Shown: piece by piece, positions 6,207-12,350 of the stretch | How positions within the stretch are numbered: position 1 is the stretch's first letter | How the letters are laid out: each line of letters opens with the position of its first letter | Virus record (IMG/VR): IMGVR_UViG_3300048997_000487 | Coordinates: 1 to 35,259 of that record | DNA: 35,259 nucleotides | From: a virus | Strand: one strand, 5' to 3' | Made by a program: the position numbers and the translations under genes | The notes under the pieces: generated by a model | Database searches by the model: none | Told to the model about the DNA's origin: nothing | Seen by the model: only the letters and a program-made list of their open reading frames with translations

Positions 6207-6574
6207 CGTTGTCCCTCTTCGGGGACGACCCGCCGGACGCACTTCCCCCGCGCCCGAAGGTCAGCCCCGAAGTCCGCCGGCGGGAACGACAGGACGAGTG
6301 CCTCGCACACGGCCTGCACCCGCTGACGGCCGCAGTCGGATTCCCGATCCGGCTGCACCCCGAGGCAGCGCCGGCCGGCGACCGCACCGCCGCCGGCCGG
6401 CGCTGCTCCACCTGCCGCTTCCGCCGGCTCATCGGCTGGCACAACCGCAGCTACCCGAAATGCACCGTCGACGACTGGTCCCGCGCCAGCCACGGCGCCG
6501 GCACCGACGTCCGCGCCTGGTGGCCGGCGTGCGTCGACCACGAACCACGAGAGGAGGCAACCGATGGCAACTGA
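6203..6574 (+). CDS. Four-cysteine (zinc or Fe-S binding) phage protein
   Basis: Protein of 123 aa starting at the ATGA overlap at 6203. The C-terminal half holds a characteristic block: RRCSTCRFRRLIGWHN, YPKCT, then GAGTDVRAWWPACVDHEP. The four cysteines (CxxC, C, C) with conserved Trp and Asp residues resemble a small metal-binding fold common in actinophage early regions. The N-terminus is charged and probably flexible. A strong Shine-Dalgarno for the next gene (GAGAGGAGG) lies inside its 3' end. Metal identity and role are not visible. Confidence 0.7.
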   Translation: MTLSLFGDDPPDALPPRPKVSPEVRRRERQDECLAHGLHPLTAAVGFPIRLHPEAAPAGDRTAAGRRCSTCRFRRLIGWHNRSYPKCTVDDWSRASHGAGTDVRAWWPACVDHEPREEATDGN

Positions 6575-7058
6575 AGAGCGCTGCAAGAAGCACGACCTGC
6601 TGCCCGGCCAGTGCGCCGAGTGCCTGGGCCACGCCAGCATCGAGGAGCAGGTCGCCGCCGAGCGCGTCGAACTGCTGCACCAGCCCGGCTGGTTCCCCGC
6701 GAAGTTCGGCGGCACCTGCCGGCTCTGCGGCGAGCCGTTCACGCCGGACACCGCGATCCGGCGGCAGGCCGACAGCCAGGGCTACGTCGCCGAGTGCTGC
6801 GCCATGGCCACGCCGGAGACCGCCGGCCGTCGACCGGCCGCCGTCGGGCTGGGTCCACAACCGACGCACTCGTGCCCGTGCGGCTGCGGCCGCGACGTGG
6901 CGCGCGGCCTGTTCGCCTGCCGGGCCGGTTGGTACCGGCTGCCCTACGTGCTGCGGCGCGCGATCCACGCCACCTACAACCGTGACGCCGCAGCACACCT
7001 CGAAGCCATGGCCGCAGCCGACGAGTGGTACCGCGAGCACGCCGGAGTCCGCACATGA
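6564..7058 (+). CDS. Multi-zinc-finger hypothetical protein
   Basis: Protein of 164 aa with three Cys clusters: CKKHDLLPGQCAECLGH (residues 7-23), GTCRLCGEPFTP (about 50-61), and CPCGCGRDVARGLFACRAGW (about 104-123), which would suit two or three zinc sites. The middle CRLCG ... CC pattern is a common phage zinc-ribbon. Start chosen for the strong GAGGAGG site upstream; it overlaps the previous gene by 11 bases. It probably binds nucleic acid or protein, but no family is identified. Confidence 0.72.
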   Translation: MATEERCKKHDLLPGQCAECLGHASIEEQVAAERVELLHQPGWFPAKFGGTCRLCGEPFTPDTAIRRQADSQGYVAECCAMATPETAGRRPAAVGLGPQPTHSCPCGCGRDVARGLFACRAGWYRLPYVLRRAIHATYNRDAAAHLEAMAAADEWYREHAGVRT

Positions 7059-7321
7059 CCATGAGTCTCGCTCCGCGCCAACCACGACCCGGCCGTCGAC
7101 GCCCACGGCAGGTCGCCGGCCTGCGTCCGGCGCCCGCCCAGTCGGCCGTCGCCGCACCGGCGAGCGACATCATCGTCGACCGCGACCACTTCAACGGCCT
7201 CACCCGCCTGATCGTCCGCGATCCCATCCGGAGCGACCACTTCGTCATCAACTGGCTCAACGGCGACCAGGCCCGCCAGCTCGCCGCCAACCTGACCGAC
7301 CTCGCCGGCGGTGACCGGTGA
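7055..7321 (+). CDS. Hypothetical 88-aa protein with basic N-terminus
   Basis: The start at 7055 overlaps the previous stop (ATGA). A longer frame upstream exists but would run inside the preceding gene. The first 30 residues are highly basic (RQPRPGRRRPRQVAG), followed by IIVDRDHFNGLTRLIVRDP and FVINWLNGDQARQLAANL, a small alpha/beta segment. The basic tail suggests nucleic-acid contact. Function unknown. Confidence 0.65.
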   Translation: MTMSLAPRQPRPGRRRPRQVAGLRPAPAQSAVAAPASDIIVDRDHFNGLTRLIVRDPIRSDHFVINWLNGDQARQLAANLTDLAGGDR

Positions 7322-7701
7322 GCGCCGCCGAGCAGATCGTCCACCTCGTCGTGATCGACTGCCCGTCCTGCGCGTGGGACGAGTCCGGCCAGGGCGCGCG
7401 CCTCGAACTCGGCAACGAGTTCTACGGCCGCTACGAACACCTGCTGGACGCGGCGGCCCACGAGCTGATCCGGGCACACCTGCGCGACCAGTGGCACCAG
7501 TTGGGCCACCGCGTCCACCTCGTCGACCACCACACCTACGTCACCATCCGGCCGACACCGGACCTGGTCGAGATCCCCGACGAGCAGCGCTGGCAGGAGT
7601 GGCAGACCGCCGCCAACCAGATCACCGCCGTCGAGCTGATCCACGAGGCGCGCCTGACCGACGAGTGGGCCGCCTACCGCCGGGCACATCCCGAGTCCTG
7701 A
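7318..7701 (+). CDS. Hypothetical 127-aa early protein
   Basis: GTG start overlapping the previous stop. Beta-strand start VHLVVIDCPSCAWDESG with one CxxC pair, then helical segments LLDAAAHELIRAHLRDQWHQ and QRWQEWQTAANQITAVELIH. Acidic and soluble. The single CxxC pair could hold half a metal site, but no family is recognised. It is the last of the tightly overlapped run before a 49-base gap. Confidence 0.7.
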   Translation: MSAAEQIVHLVVIDCPSCAWDESGQGARLELGNEFYGRYEHLLDAAAHELIRAHLRDQWHQLGHRVHLVDHHTYVTIRPTPDLVEIPDEQRWQEWQTAANQITAVELIHEARLTDEWAAYRRAHPES

Positions 7702-7711
7702 AAGGACAGCC

Positions 7712-7732
7712 ATGAGCGACCGCGACTTCTGA
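7712..7732 (+). CDS. Six-codon mini-ORF (possible leader peptide)
   Basis: ATG-AGC-GAC-CGC-GAC-TTC-TGA (MSDRDF) with a well-placed Shine-Dalgarno AAAGGA five bases upstream. It lies in the short gap before the YqaJ-type nuclease, which has its own site (GAAGGG). It could be a translated leader that tunes expression of the nuclease, or a remnant. It shares its first twelve bases with the 23-aa ORF at 2693. Confidence 0.3.
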   Translation: MSDRDF

Positions 7733-7750
7733 GACCGAAGGGAAAACCTG

Positions 7751-8656
7751 ATGGAACTGGCCGGTACATTCGAGCCAGGCTCGCCCGAGTGGCACGCGTT
7801 GCGGGCCACGGGGATCGGCGCGTCCGAGGCCGCCGCCGTGCTCGGCCTGTCCCCCTGGGAAAGCCCGTACTCGCTGTGGCAGCGCAAAGCCGGCCGCATC
7901 GGACCGATGCCCGAGTCCGAGGAGATGACCTGGGGCCACTACCTCGAAGAGCCGATCGCGCGCCGGTTCGCCGACCTGCACCCCAGCCTCACCGTCGAGC
8001 GCACCGGCACGTGGCGCTCCACCGAGCTGCCCTGGCAGTTGGTCAACCCCGACCGGCTGGCCGTCGGCCTCGACGACGGCGTCGTGCCGGTCGAGGTCAA
8101 GTTCGCCCCCTACGGCCGCGAGTTCGGGGACTCCGGCACCGAGGACATCCCCCTGCACTACCGCGCCCAGATCCTCCAGCAGTGCGATGTGCTCGACGCC
8201 CCCTACGGCTGGCTCGTCGCCCTCGTTGGCGCCGACTACCGCGAATACCGCATCGACGCCGACCCGCTGGACATCGCCGTCCTACGCGAACGGTGCGGCC
8301 GGTTCTGGGCGTCCCTGCCCACCGAGAACAACCCCGCCGGCCACCCGCCCGCCATCGATGAGAGCGGCCACACCTTCCGCGCGCTCAAGGAGCTCCACCC
8401 CGACATCGACGACATCGACCACGAGGTCAACCCAGTCCTAGCCGCCCGGATCCGCGACGCCCAGTTTTTCGCCAAGGAAGCCGGCGACGGCCTGTTGCAG
8501 GTCAAGAACGAGCTACTCGACGCGATGGGCCGCGCCCGCCGCGCCCGCTACGGCGGCGAGTCCGTCGCCACCCGATACGTCAGCCGCGGCGCCCTCGCGC
8601 TGCGCCTCACCCCCCTGCCCAAGCCAACGGGCTCAACCCTCACGGAGCACCTATGA
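7751..8656 (+). CDS. YqaJ-type viral recombinase / lambda-exonuclease-like nuclease
   Basis: Protein of 301 aa in the lambda exonuclease/YqaJ family, which resects double-stranded DNA ends 5'-3' to allow single-strand annealing. Motifs are intact: GIGASEAAAVLGLSPWESP (21-39), WGHYLEEPIARRF with Glu66/67, VNPDRL with Asp101, VPVEVKF with Glu115 and Lys117 as the D-(D/E)XK core, and YRAQILQQCDVL with the conserved Gln140 and Gln143. The C-terminal 90 residues are helical. Preceded by GAAGGG. It should act with an annealing partner, but no RecT/Bet protein is recognisable in the window. Catalysis is expected. Confidence 0.9.
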   Translation: MELAGTFEPGSPEWHALRATGIGASEAAAVLGLSPWESPYSLWQRKAGRIGPMPESEEMTWGHYLEEPIARRFADLHPSLTVERTGTWRSTELPWQLVNPDRLAVGLDDGVVPVEVKFAPYGREFGDSGTEDIPLHYRAQILQQCDVLDAPYGWLVALVGADYREYRIDADPLDIAVLRERCGRFWASLPTENNPAGHPPAIDESGHTFRALKELHPDIDDIDHEVNPVLAARIRDAQFFAKEAGDGLLQVKNELLDAMGRARRARYGGESVATRYVSRGALALRLTPLPKPTGSTLTEHL

Positions 8657-9453
8657 CGACGACCCTGCGCGACGCCGTGGCCCAGCGAGCCGCGCGCCTC
8701 TCCGAACCACCACAGCGATCGACGATGTTCGAAACCCCGGCCGGTCCACTGTGGTCGGTCACCGCGATCGCCGAACGCGCCGAACCCCGCGAGGACCTGG
8801 TCACCTGGCAGACGTGGATGCTCAGCACCCTCGCCCACACCCACCGCGGCCGCCTCGAGCTGCTCGGCGCAGCCGGACCGCAATGGCTGCACGAACAGCT
8901 CATGGCCTACCGCGACGCCGCCGGCATCATGGGCCGCGCCGTGCACGACGCCCTGGACGCCCGCATCCTCGAGGCGCCGCGCCCGCAACCCACCGAAGAG
9001 CAGGCGCCGTTCGTCGCCGCATTCGAGCGGTTCGAGGCCGACCACACGCCGGGATGGGACGCCGCCGCCATGACCGTCGCGAAGATCGACGGCCCCGGCG
9101 CCACGTGGGCCGGGCGGGCCGACTTCTTCGCCATCATCGACGGCCGAATGGTTGTCGGCGACTTCACCACCGCCCGCCGCCTCGAGGTCGCCGCGCTCAA
9201 GCTCGTCGGGCTGTCCATGTGCGACACCGGCTGGGTGGTGCTGCGCGATGGCACGGAGGTCGAACCGCCCGAGGTCGCCGGCGCCGTGATCGTGCACCTG
9301 CGGCCCGACCTGTACCCCGACACCGGCTACCGGCTCGTGCCCGTCGACATCACCGACTGGACCATGGGCGCGTTCGAGGCGGCCGCGCTGATGGTGCACC
9401 GCTACGACCAGACGGGCGGCCTGTTCACCCCGCCCGCGACCGGTGGTGCCTGA
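8653..9453 (+). CDS. PD-(D/E)XK nuclease-like protein with degenerate active site
   Basis: Protein of 266 aa overlapping the exonuclease gene by four bases. Its layout matches Cas4/RecB-like PD-(D/E)XK proteins of phages: GRAVHDALDAR with His98 near the N-terminal helix, then TWAGRADFFAIIDGRMVVGD with Asp157 and Asp170. In active relatives the strand reads D-x-K-T (for example DYKT). Here it is DFTT, with Thr172 in place of the catalytic Lys, and the following Gln-Y helix motif is also not kept (ALKLVGLSMCD). It may be a non-cleaving structural or DNA-binding paralogue. Family placement is fairly confident; inactivity is inference. Confidence 0.72.
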   Translation: MTTTLRDAVAQRAARLSEPPQRSTMFETPAGPLWSVTAIAERAEPREDLVTWQTWMLSTLAHTHRGRLELLGAAGPQWLHEQLMAYRDAAGIMGRAVHDALDARILEAPRPQPTEEQAPFVAAFERFEADHTPGWDAAAMTVAKIDGPGATWAGRADFFAIIDGRMVVGDFTTARRLEVAALKLVGLSMCDTGWVVLRDGTEVEPPEVAGAVIVHLRPDLYPDTGYRLVPVDITDWTMGAFEAAALMVHRYDQTGGLFTPPATGGA

Positions 9454-10577
9454 TGGCCATCCTCACGCTCCAGCGCCGCTCCCGCGAGCTGGGCCGCATC
9501 CGCATCGGCCAGCAGGTCCCCACCGGCACCGAGGGCAAGACGCGGCCCGTGAAGCTGGACAAGTTCCGGCTCACCTCGGCCAGCCGGCCGCTACTGGAGA
9601 AAGCCGCCGCGCTGTACGGCGGCGAGGTCGTCGAGTGGAACAACGGTGGCAGCGCCCAGTTCGAGGTGTTCACCACCTCGACCCGGCTGCCGGTCCTCGT
9701 CCCACCCCAGCCGGTCAGTCAGTTCTTCGAGCTGTGGTCCGGCGGCGGCTGCCAACGCCGCTGCGACGGCGAACGCGAGCTCCTGACCGACCAGCCCTGC
9801 CTGTGCGACCCGGATCCGGAAGACCGGCTGTGCAAGCCCACCACCCGGCTCAACGTCGTCTTGCGCGACGTCGAGGGCGTCGGTGTGTGGCGCCTGGAAA
9901 GCCACGGCTACTACGCGGCGACCGAGTTGCCATCGACCGCCGAGTTCCTGGCCCAGCAGGCCGGCTACATCACCGGGTGGCTGTCCCTCGAGGCACGCAC
10001 CGTCGTGCGGAACGGGAAGACGAAGCGGTTCGCGGTGCCCATCATCGAGGTCGACGTCACGCCGGCCGCGCTGATGGCCGGCGGTGCCGGGCCGGCCGCG
10101 CTGCCCGCCGCACCCACGCCGGCCGCCGCGCCCAGCACGCCACCGGTCACCCTCGCCGACATCCAGGCCGCCGCGTCACACGACGAGTTGCGGGTGCTGT
10201 GGGACCGAGGCCGGGCCGGCGGTCAGCGCGACGACCGGGCACTGGCGGACGCGGTGCGGGCCCGCGCGACCGAACTGGAACGCGCCAGGCCCGAACCGGG
10301 CGCCGAGACACCGCCGGCCGAGGCGAGCAAGCCGCCGACCCGCGACCAGTTCGCCAAGATGCACGCCCAGCTCGCCGAGTGCGGCGTCACCGAGGCCGAG
10401 CGGCACGCCACCCTCGGCACGCTCGTCGGCCGGCAGATCACCTCGGCCAACGAGCTCACCGACGTCGAAGCCGGCTCGATCATCGAGCTGCTCGGCAGGT
10501 GCACCGGGCAGGCCGAGCCGGCCCGCGCCCTCGACCACTACCTGTCCAACCTCGACACCGGAAACGAGGAGTCATGA
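9453..10577 (+). CDS. phiC31 gp3-like protein (recombination directionality factor family) with C-terminal extension
   Basis: Protein of 374 aa; the start shares a base with the preceding stop (TGATG). Residues about 5-205 match the pattern I know for the gp3 family: RIRIGQ, KLDKFRLTSASRPLLEKAAA, LYGGEVVEWN, LPVLVPP, then FFELWSGGGCQRRCDGE with CLCDP and CKPTTRLN (Cys100, 104, 116, 118, 127, a probable zinc site), then GVWRLESHGYYAATELP. In phiC31 this protein tells a serine integrase to excise. Residues about 206-374 are an Ala/Pro linker and charged helices not in the minimal family. Its function here is uncertain because the element's integrase is a tyrosine recombinase; it sits instead with recombination nucleases. 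Confidence 0.75.
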   Translation: MAILTLQRRSRELGRIRIGQQVPTGTEGKTRPVKLDKFRLTSASRPLLEKAAALYGGEVVEWNNGGSAQFEVFTTSTRLPVLVPPQPVSQFFELWSGGGCQRRCDGERELLTDQPCLCDPDPEDRLCKPTTRLNVVLRDVEGVGVWRLESHGYYAATELPSTAEFLAQQAGYITGWLSLEARTVVRNGKTKRFAVPIIEVDVTPAALMAGGAGPAALPAAPTPAAAPSTPPVTLADIQAAASHDELRVLWDRGRAGGQRDDRALADAVRARATELERARPEPGAETPPAEASKPPTRDQFAKMHAQLAECGVTEAERHATLGTLVGRQITSANELTDVEAGSIIELLGRCTGQAEPARALDHYLSNLDTGNEES

Positions 10578-10711
10578 GGTGCGACTGCCCAGACGGCGAG
10601 TGCTATTGCCCCGACGGCAGCGAACCCCGCTGGTGCGGCCACGGCCCCGGCGGCACCTGCTCGGCAGGTCACTGCTTCGCCTGCGACGCCTGCTACTGCG
10701 GAGAGGACTGA
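10574..10711 (+). CDS. Cysteine-rich 45-aa protein
   Basis: Starts in the ATGA overlap at 10574 and encodes 45 aa with nine Cys and two His: MRCDCPDGECYCPDG, WCGHGPGGTC and HCFACDACYCGED. The even spread of CxC and CxxC pairs suits two zinc sites or a metallothionein-like cluster. Acidic overall. No family is recognised. The Cys codon pattern is unlikely to arise by chance in a non-coding frame. Confidence 0.65.
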   Translation: MRCDCPDGECYCPDGSEPRWCGHGPGGTCSAGHCFACDACYCGED

Positions 10712-10715
10712 CACC

Positions 10716-11009
10716 GTGGGAATCCACGCCAAACTCAGCGACCGCGAGACACAGCTCGCCGAGGACATGACCCGCGTCCTGGACTGGCTCTCCCGCGTGA
10801 TCCAGGGCCTGGACGGCGGCAACCTGTCCTACGCCGAGGAGAAGGCCGCAGCGCTGATCGAGCGCGTCGAGCAACTCGACATGCACCTACAGGCTGCGGT
10901 CAGCCACACCGGCCGGGAAGCCGCGGTGCGACCGGCCATGCTCAAGGCCGCGATCACCGAGTTCGCCCGGCACTACGCCGCCGGCCGGGCCCTGTACCCG
11001 GTGGAATAG
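10716..11009 (+). CDS. Hypothetical 97-aa all-helical protein
   Basis: GTG start preceded by GGAGAGGA. The product is almost wholly helical with heptad-like Leu/Val spacing (MTRVLDWLSRVIQGL, AAALIERVEQLDMHLQAAV, AAITEFARHYAAGRAL). It probably forms a helical bundle or dimer. No function known. Confidence 0.65.
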   Translation: MGIHAKLSDRETQLAEDMTRVLDWLSRVIQGLDGGNLSYAEEKAAALIERVEQLDMHLQAAVSHTGREAAVRPAMLKAAITEFARHYAAGRALYPVE

Positions 11010-11011
11010 CC

Positions 11012-11332
11012 ATGGACGCCCAGGACGACGAGCTGACCACCGCGCTGATCCCGGTCGCCGACCGGCTGGTCAGCGCGGTGCACGCATTGGACGCTGCAGC
11101 CGTCGCGCAGGCCTTCGCCGTCGCCGGCCAACTCGCCGGTGGTGAGCTGGCCGGCGCGCGGCACCTGGTGGTCGTCCTCGCCGCCATGTGCATCGAGGAC
11201 CAGCAAGCCGACGACGTCCTCGCCTGGACCCACAACCCCGACCAGTACGCCGACATGCGCGACAACGGCGTGCCGGCGCTACTGGCCTGCCTGCGCTCAG
11301 CCAGCGCGGTCCGCTACGGCGGTGCCGCGTGA
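11012..11332 (+). CDS. Hypothetical 106-aa helical protein
   Basis: ATG two bases after the preceding stop. Ala-rich helices (LIPVADRLVSAVHALDAAAV, HLVVVLAAMCIEDQQADDVL) followed by WTHNPDQYADMRDNGVPALL. Soluble and acidic. It is the last gene of the early run before the candidate origin. No family recognised. Confidence 0.65.
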   Translation: MDAQDDELTTALIPVADRLVSAVHALDAAAVAQAFAVAGQLAGGELAGARHLVVVLAAMCIEDQQADDVLAWTHNPDQYADMRDNGVPALLACLRSASAVRYGGAA

Positions 11333-11449
11333 AACAACAGCGTGAAACCACATATCCACAATTCCCAGGTCACGGCGATTTGGCGCCACATGACATTGTG
11401 TGCTCAACGCCGGGCGTACGGCCCCATGAGACAGAAGGGACCGAAGCAG
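11327..11449 (+). other. Left part of candidate replication origin: direct repeats and DnaA-like box
   Basis: The sequence GCGTGAAAC occurs twice (11327-11335 and 11340-11348), 13 bases apart. A DnaA-like box ATATCCACA follows at 11352-11360. GTCACGGCG (11369-11377) resembles the repeat family on the other side of the next gene. An imperfect inverted repeat CACA...TGTG lies near 11387-11402. The stretch is less GC-rich than its surroundings. Confidence 0.45.
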
Positions 11450-11779
11450 GTGACATTCTTCCCGCTCCCCGACGAGTTCTACGCCGACCCTCAGTTCATC
11501 CCCGCGTCCGACGCCTCAATCGTCCTCTGGGCACGAGCCGCGTCGTGGTCCGCACACCATCTCACCGATGGTTCTGTGCCGTCCTCGATCCTGCCCCTGC
11601 TCCATCGGGACGCCGACACGGCGGCGGCCGAGCTGGTGCAACTCACTGTCTGGAAACGAACCCGCGGCGGCTTCCAATTCGTCGTCTGGCCGAAGTTCGC
11701 CAGCCGTGCCTACGTGGAAGCAAAACGGGAGGGCAGTCGTGCCCGTCAACAGAGAAAGCGCAGCTCAGAGTCTGTTTAG
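11450..11779 (+). CDS. Short replication-initiation-type HTH protein
   Basis: Start chosen at GTG 11450 because the product then begins MTFFPLPDEFYADPQF, the typical opening of actinophage replication/primosomal proteins. ATG 11428 is the alternative, nearer upstream in the same frame. The 109-aa product continues ASIVLWARAASWSAHHLTDG (winged-helix-like), LLHRDADTAAAELVQLTVW, GGFQFVVWPKF, and a basic tail. Relatives usually carry a longer C-terminal part; here the chain ends with RARQQRKRSSESV, so this is a minimal or truncated form. It is flanked on both sides by DnaA boxes and repeats, which suggests it helps open the origin. Confidence 0.65.
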   Translation: MTFFPLPDEFYADPQFIPASDASIVLWARAASWSAHHLTDGSVPSSILPLLHRDADTAAAELVQLTVWKRTRGGFQFVVWPKFASRAYVEAKREGSRARQQRKRSSESV

Positions 11780-11821
11780 TCACGCCGTTAGTCACGCGTG
11801 ACAAACGCCGTGACTCACGCC

Positions 11822-11841
11822 GTGACTCACGCGTGAGTCAC
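11822..11841. repeat. Perfect 20-bp palindrome
   Basis: GTGACTCACG followed by its exact reverse complement CGTGAGTCAC. It shares its core (CACGCGTG) with the 12-bp palindrome at 11791-11802, and its left half belongs to the 12-bp tandem repeat. A likely binding site for a dimeric protein, perhaps the adjacent HTH protein or the later ParB-like protein. Confidence 0.8.
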
Positions 11842-12031
11842 ACCGCCCATACCAAGCCATACCAACTAGTACTTGGGGCACGCTGCCCCTTGCCCCCTGC
11901 GACCAACGACGCTGGCGCGCCGTTGAACGAACCAACGAACCGCACCTTTGTGCACAACGCGATTTACAACTCAAGCCCGAAAGGTGACCACAGCACGCGT
12001 GCGCGCGGATTGAATTGCGCGCGTCGCCGAG

Positions 12032-12063
12032 CTATCCACACCGTTGTCCACAATTTGCCCACA
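12032..12063 (+). promoter_or_regulatory. Cluster of three helically phased DnaA boxes
   Basis: CTATCCACA, TTGTCCACA and TTGCCCACA lie at 12032, 12044 and 12055. The middle box equals the actinomycete consensus and the outer two differ at one or two bases. All three have the same orientation and phasing of about one DNA turn. Confidence 0.65.
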
Positions 12064-12074
12064 GGGCGGCCGAC

Positions 12075-12350
12075 GTGAACCGCCGCAAGCCGCGCAGCGG
12101 CGGCCAGGGCCTGTTCTCGTGGGCACCCGCGTCCGGCGAAGTCGCCATCGGCGAAGTCCTCGCCAACCCGCTCACCGTCGCGTGCCGCTGGCCCACCTGC
12201 CGGGCACCCGTCGGCGACCGCTGCCGGCGCCTAGGCCTACGCGGCCGCCGCCACACCTGCCCGCCCCACCCCTGCCGGCACGACGACGCCACAGCACTCG
12301 CCACCGCCGCCCAGCACGCCCAGGAACCACGAACGGAGACACAACCATGA
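12075..12350 (+). CDS. Phage zinc-finger protein
   Basis: GTG start at 12075, immediately after the DnaA boxes, giving 91 aa. The frame is open further upstream but would translate the DnaA boxes, so this start is preferred. Residues about 30-65 carry the pattern of a small phage zinc-finger domain: VACRWPTCRAPVGDRCRRLG, then GRRHTCPPHPCRHDD, matching the usual Cys-x4-Cys-x-APVG-x-x-Cys and His/Cys arrangement. These proteins are common in actinophages and are thought to bind DNA. Its stop is overlapped by the ParB-like gene. Confidence 0.7.
   Translation: MNRRKPRSGGQGLFSWAPASGEVAIGEVLANPLTVACRWPTCRAPVGDRCRRLGLRGRRHTCPPHPCRHDDATALATAAQHAQEPRTETQP

Larger units (their letters stand above)
11777..12070. 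other. Candidate replication origin (oriV): palindromes, tandem repeats and DnaA boxes
   Basis: A non-coding stretch of about 290 bases with dense structure. It holds perfect palindromes of 12 bp (GTCACGCGTGAC, 11791-11802) and 20 bp (centred at 11831/11832, arms GTGACTCACG), and a 12-bp tandem CGCCGTGACTCA (11806-11817, 11818-11829). Shorter repeats follow: CCATACCAA twice (11847-11855, 11857-11865) and AACGAACC twice in tandem (11926-11941). DnaA-type boxes are TTGTGCACA (11948-11956), CTATCCACA (12032-12040), TTGTCCACA (12044-12052) and TTGCCCACA (12055-12063), the last three spaced 11-12 bases, one per helical turn. A GCGCGC inverted repeat flanks the AT-rich GATTGAATT (12001-12022). These are the usual parts of a DnaA-dependent origin. 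Confidence 0.65.

Noticed and set aside
4899-6242. A 447-aa open frame on the minus strand
   Set aside because: It lies antisense to the DUF2303-type gene, is Gly/Val/Arg-rich, and follows the codon-mirror pattern of high-GC DNA; no ribosome binding site or domain.
8751-9452. Upstream extension of the gp3-like gene's frame
   Set aside because: It overlaps the PD-(D/E)XK-like gene in another frame and is Arg-rich; the coupled ATG at 9453 is the natural start.
11777-11941. Repeat cluster considered as a CRISPR array
   Set aside because: Repeats are 8-20 bp, unevenly spaced and palindromic, with no unique spacers of constant length.
11188-12078. A plus-strand frame reading through the replication gene and the repeat region
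   Set aside because: It would translate the palindromes and DnaA boxes and has non-protein-like composition; the shorter gene at 11450-11779 has a typical phage N-terminus.
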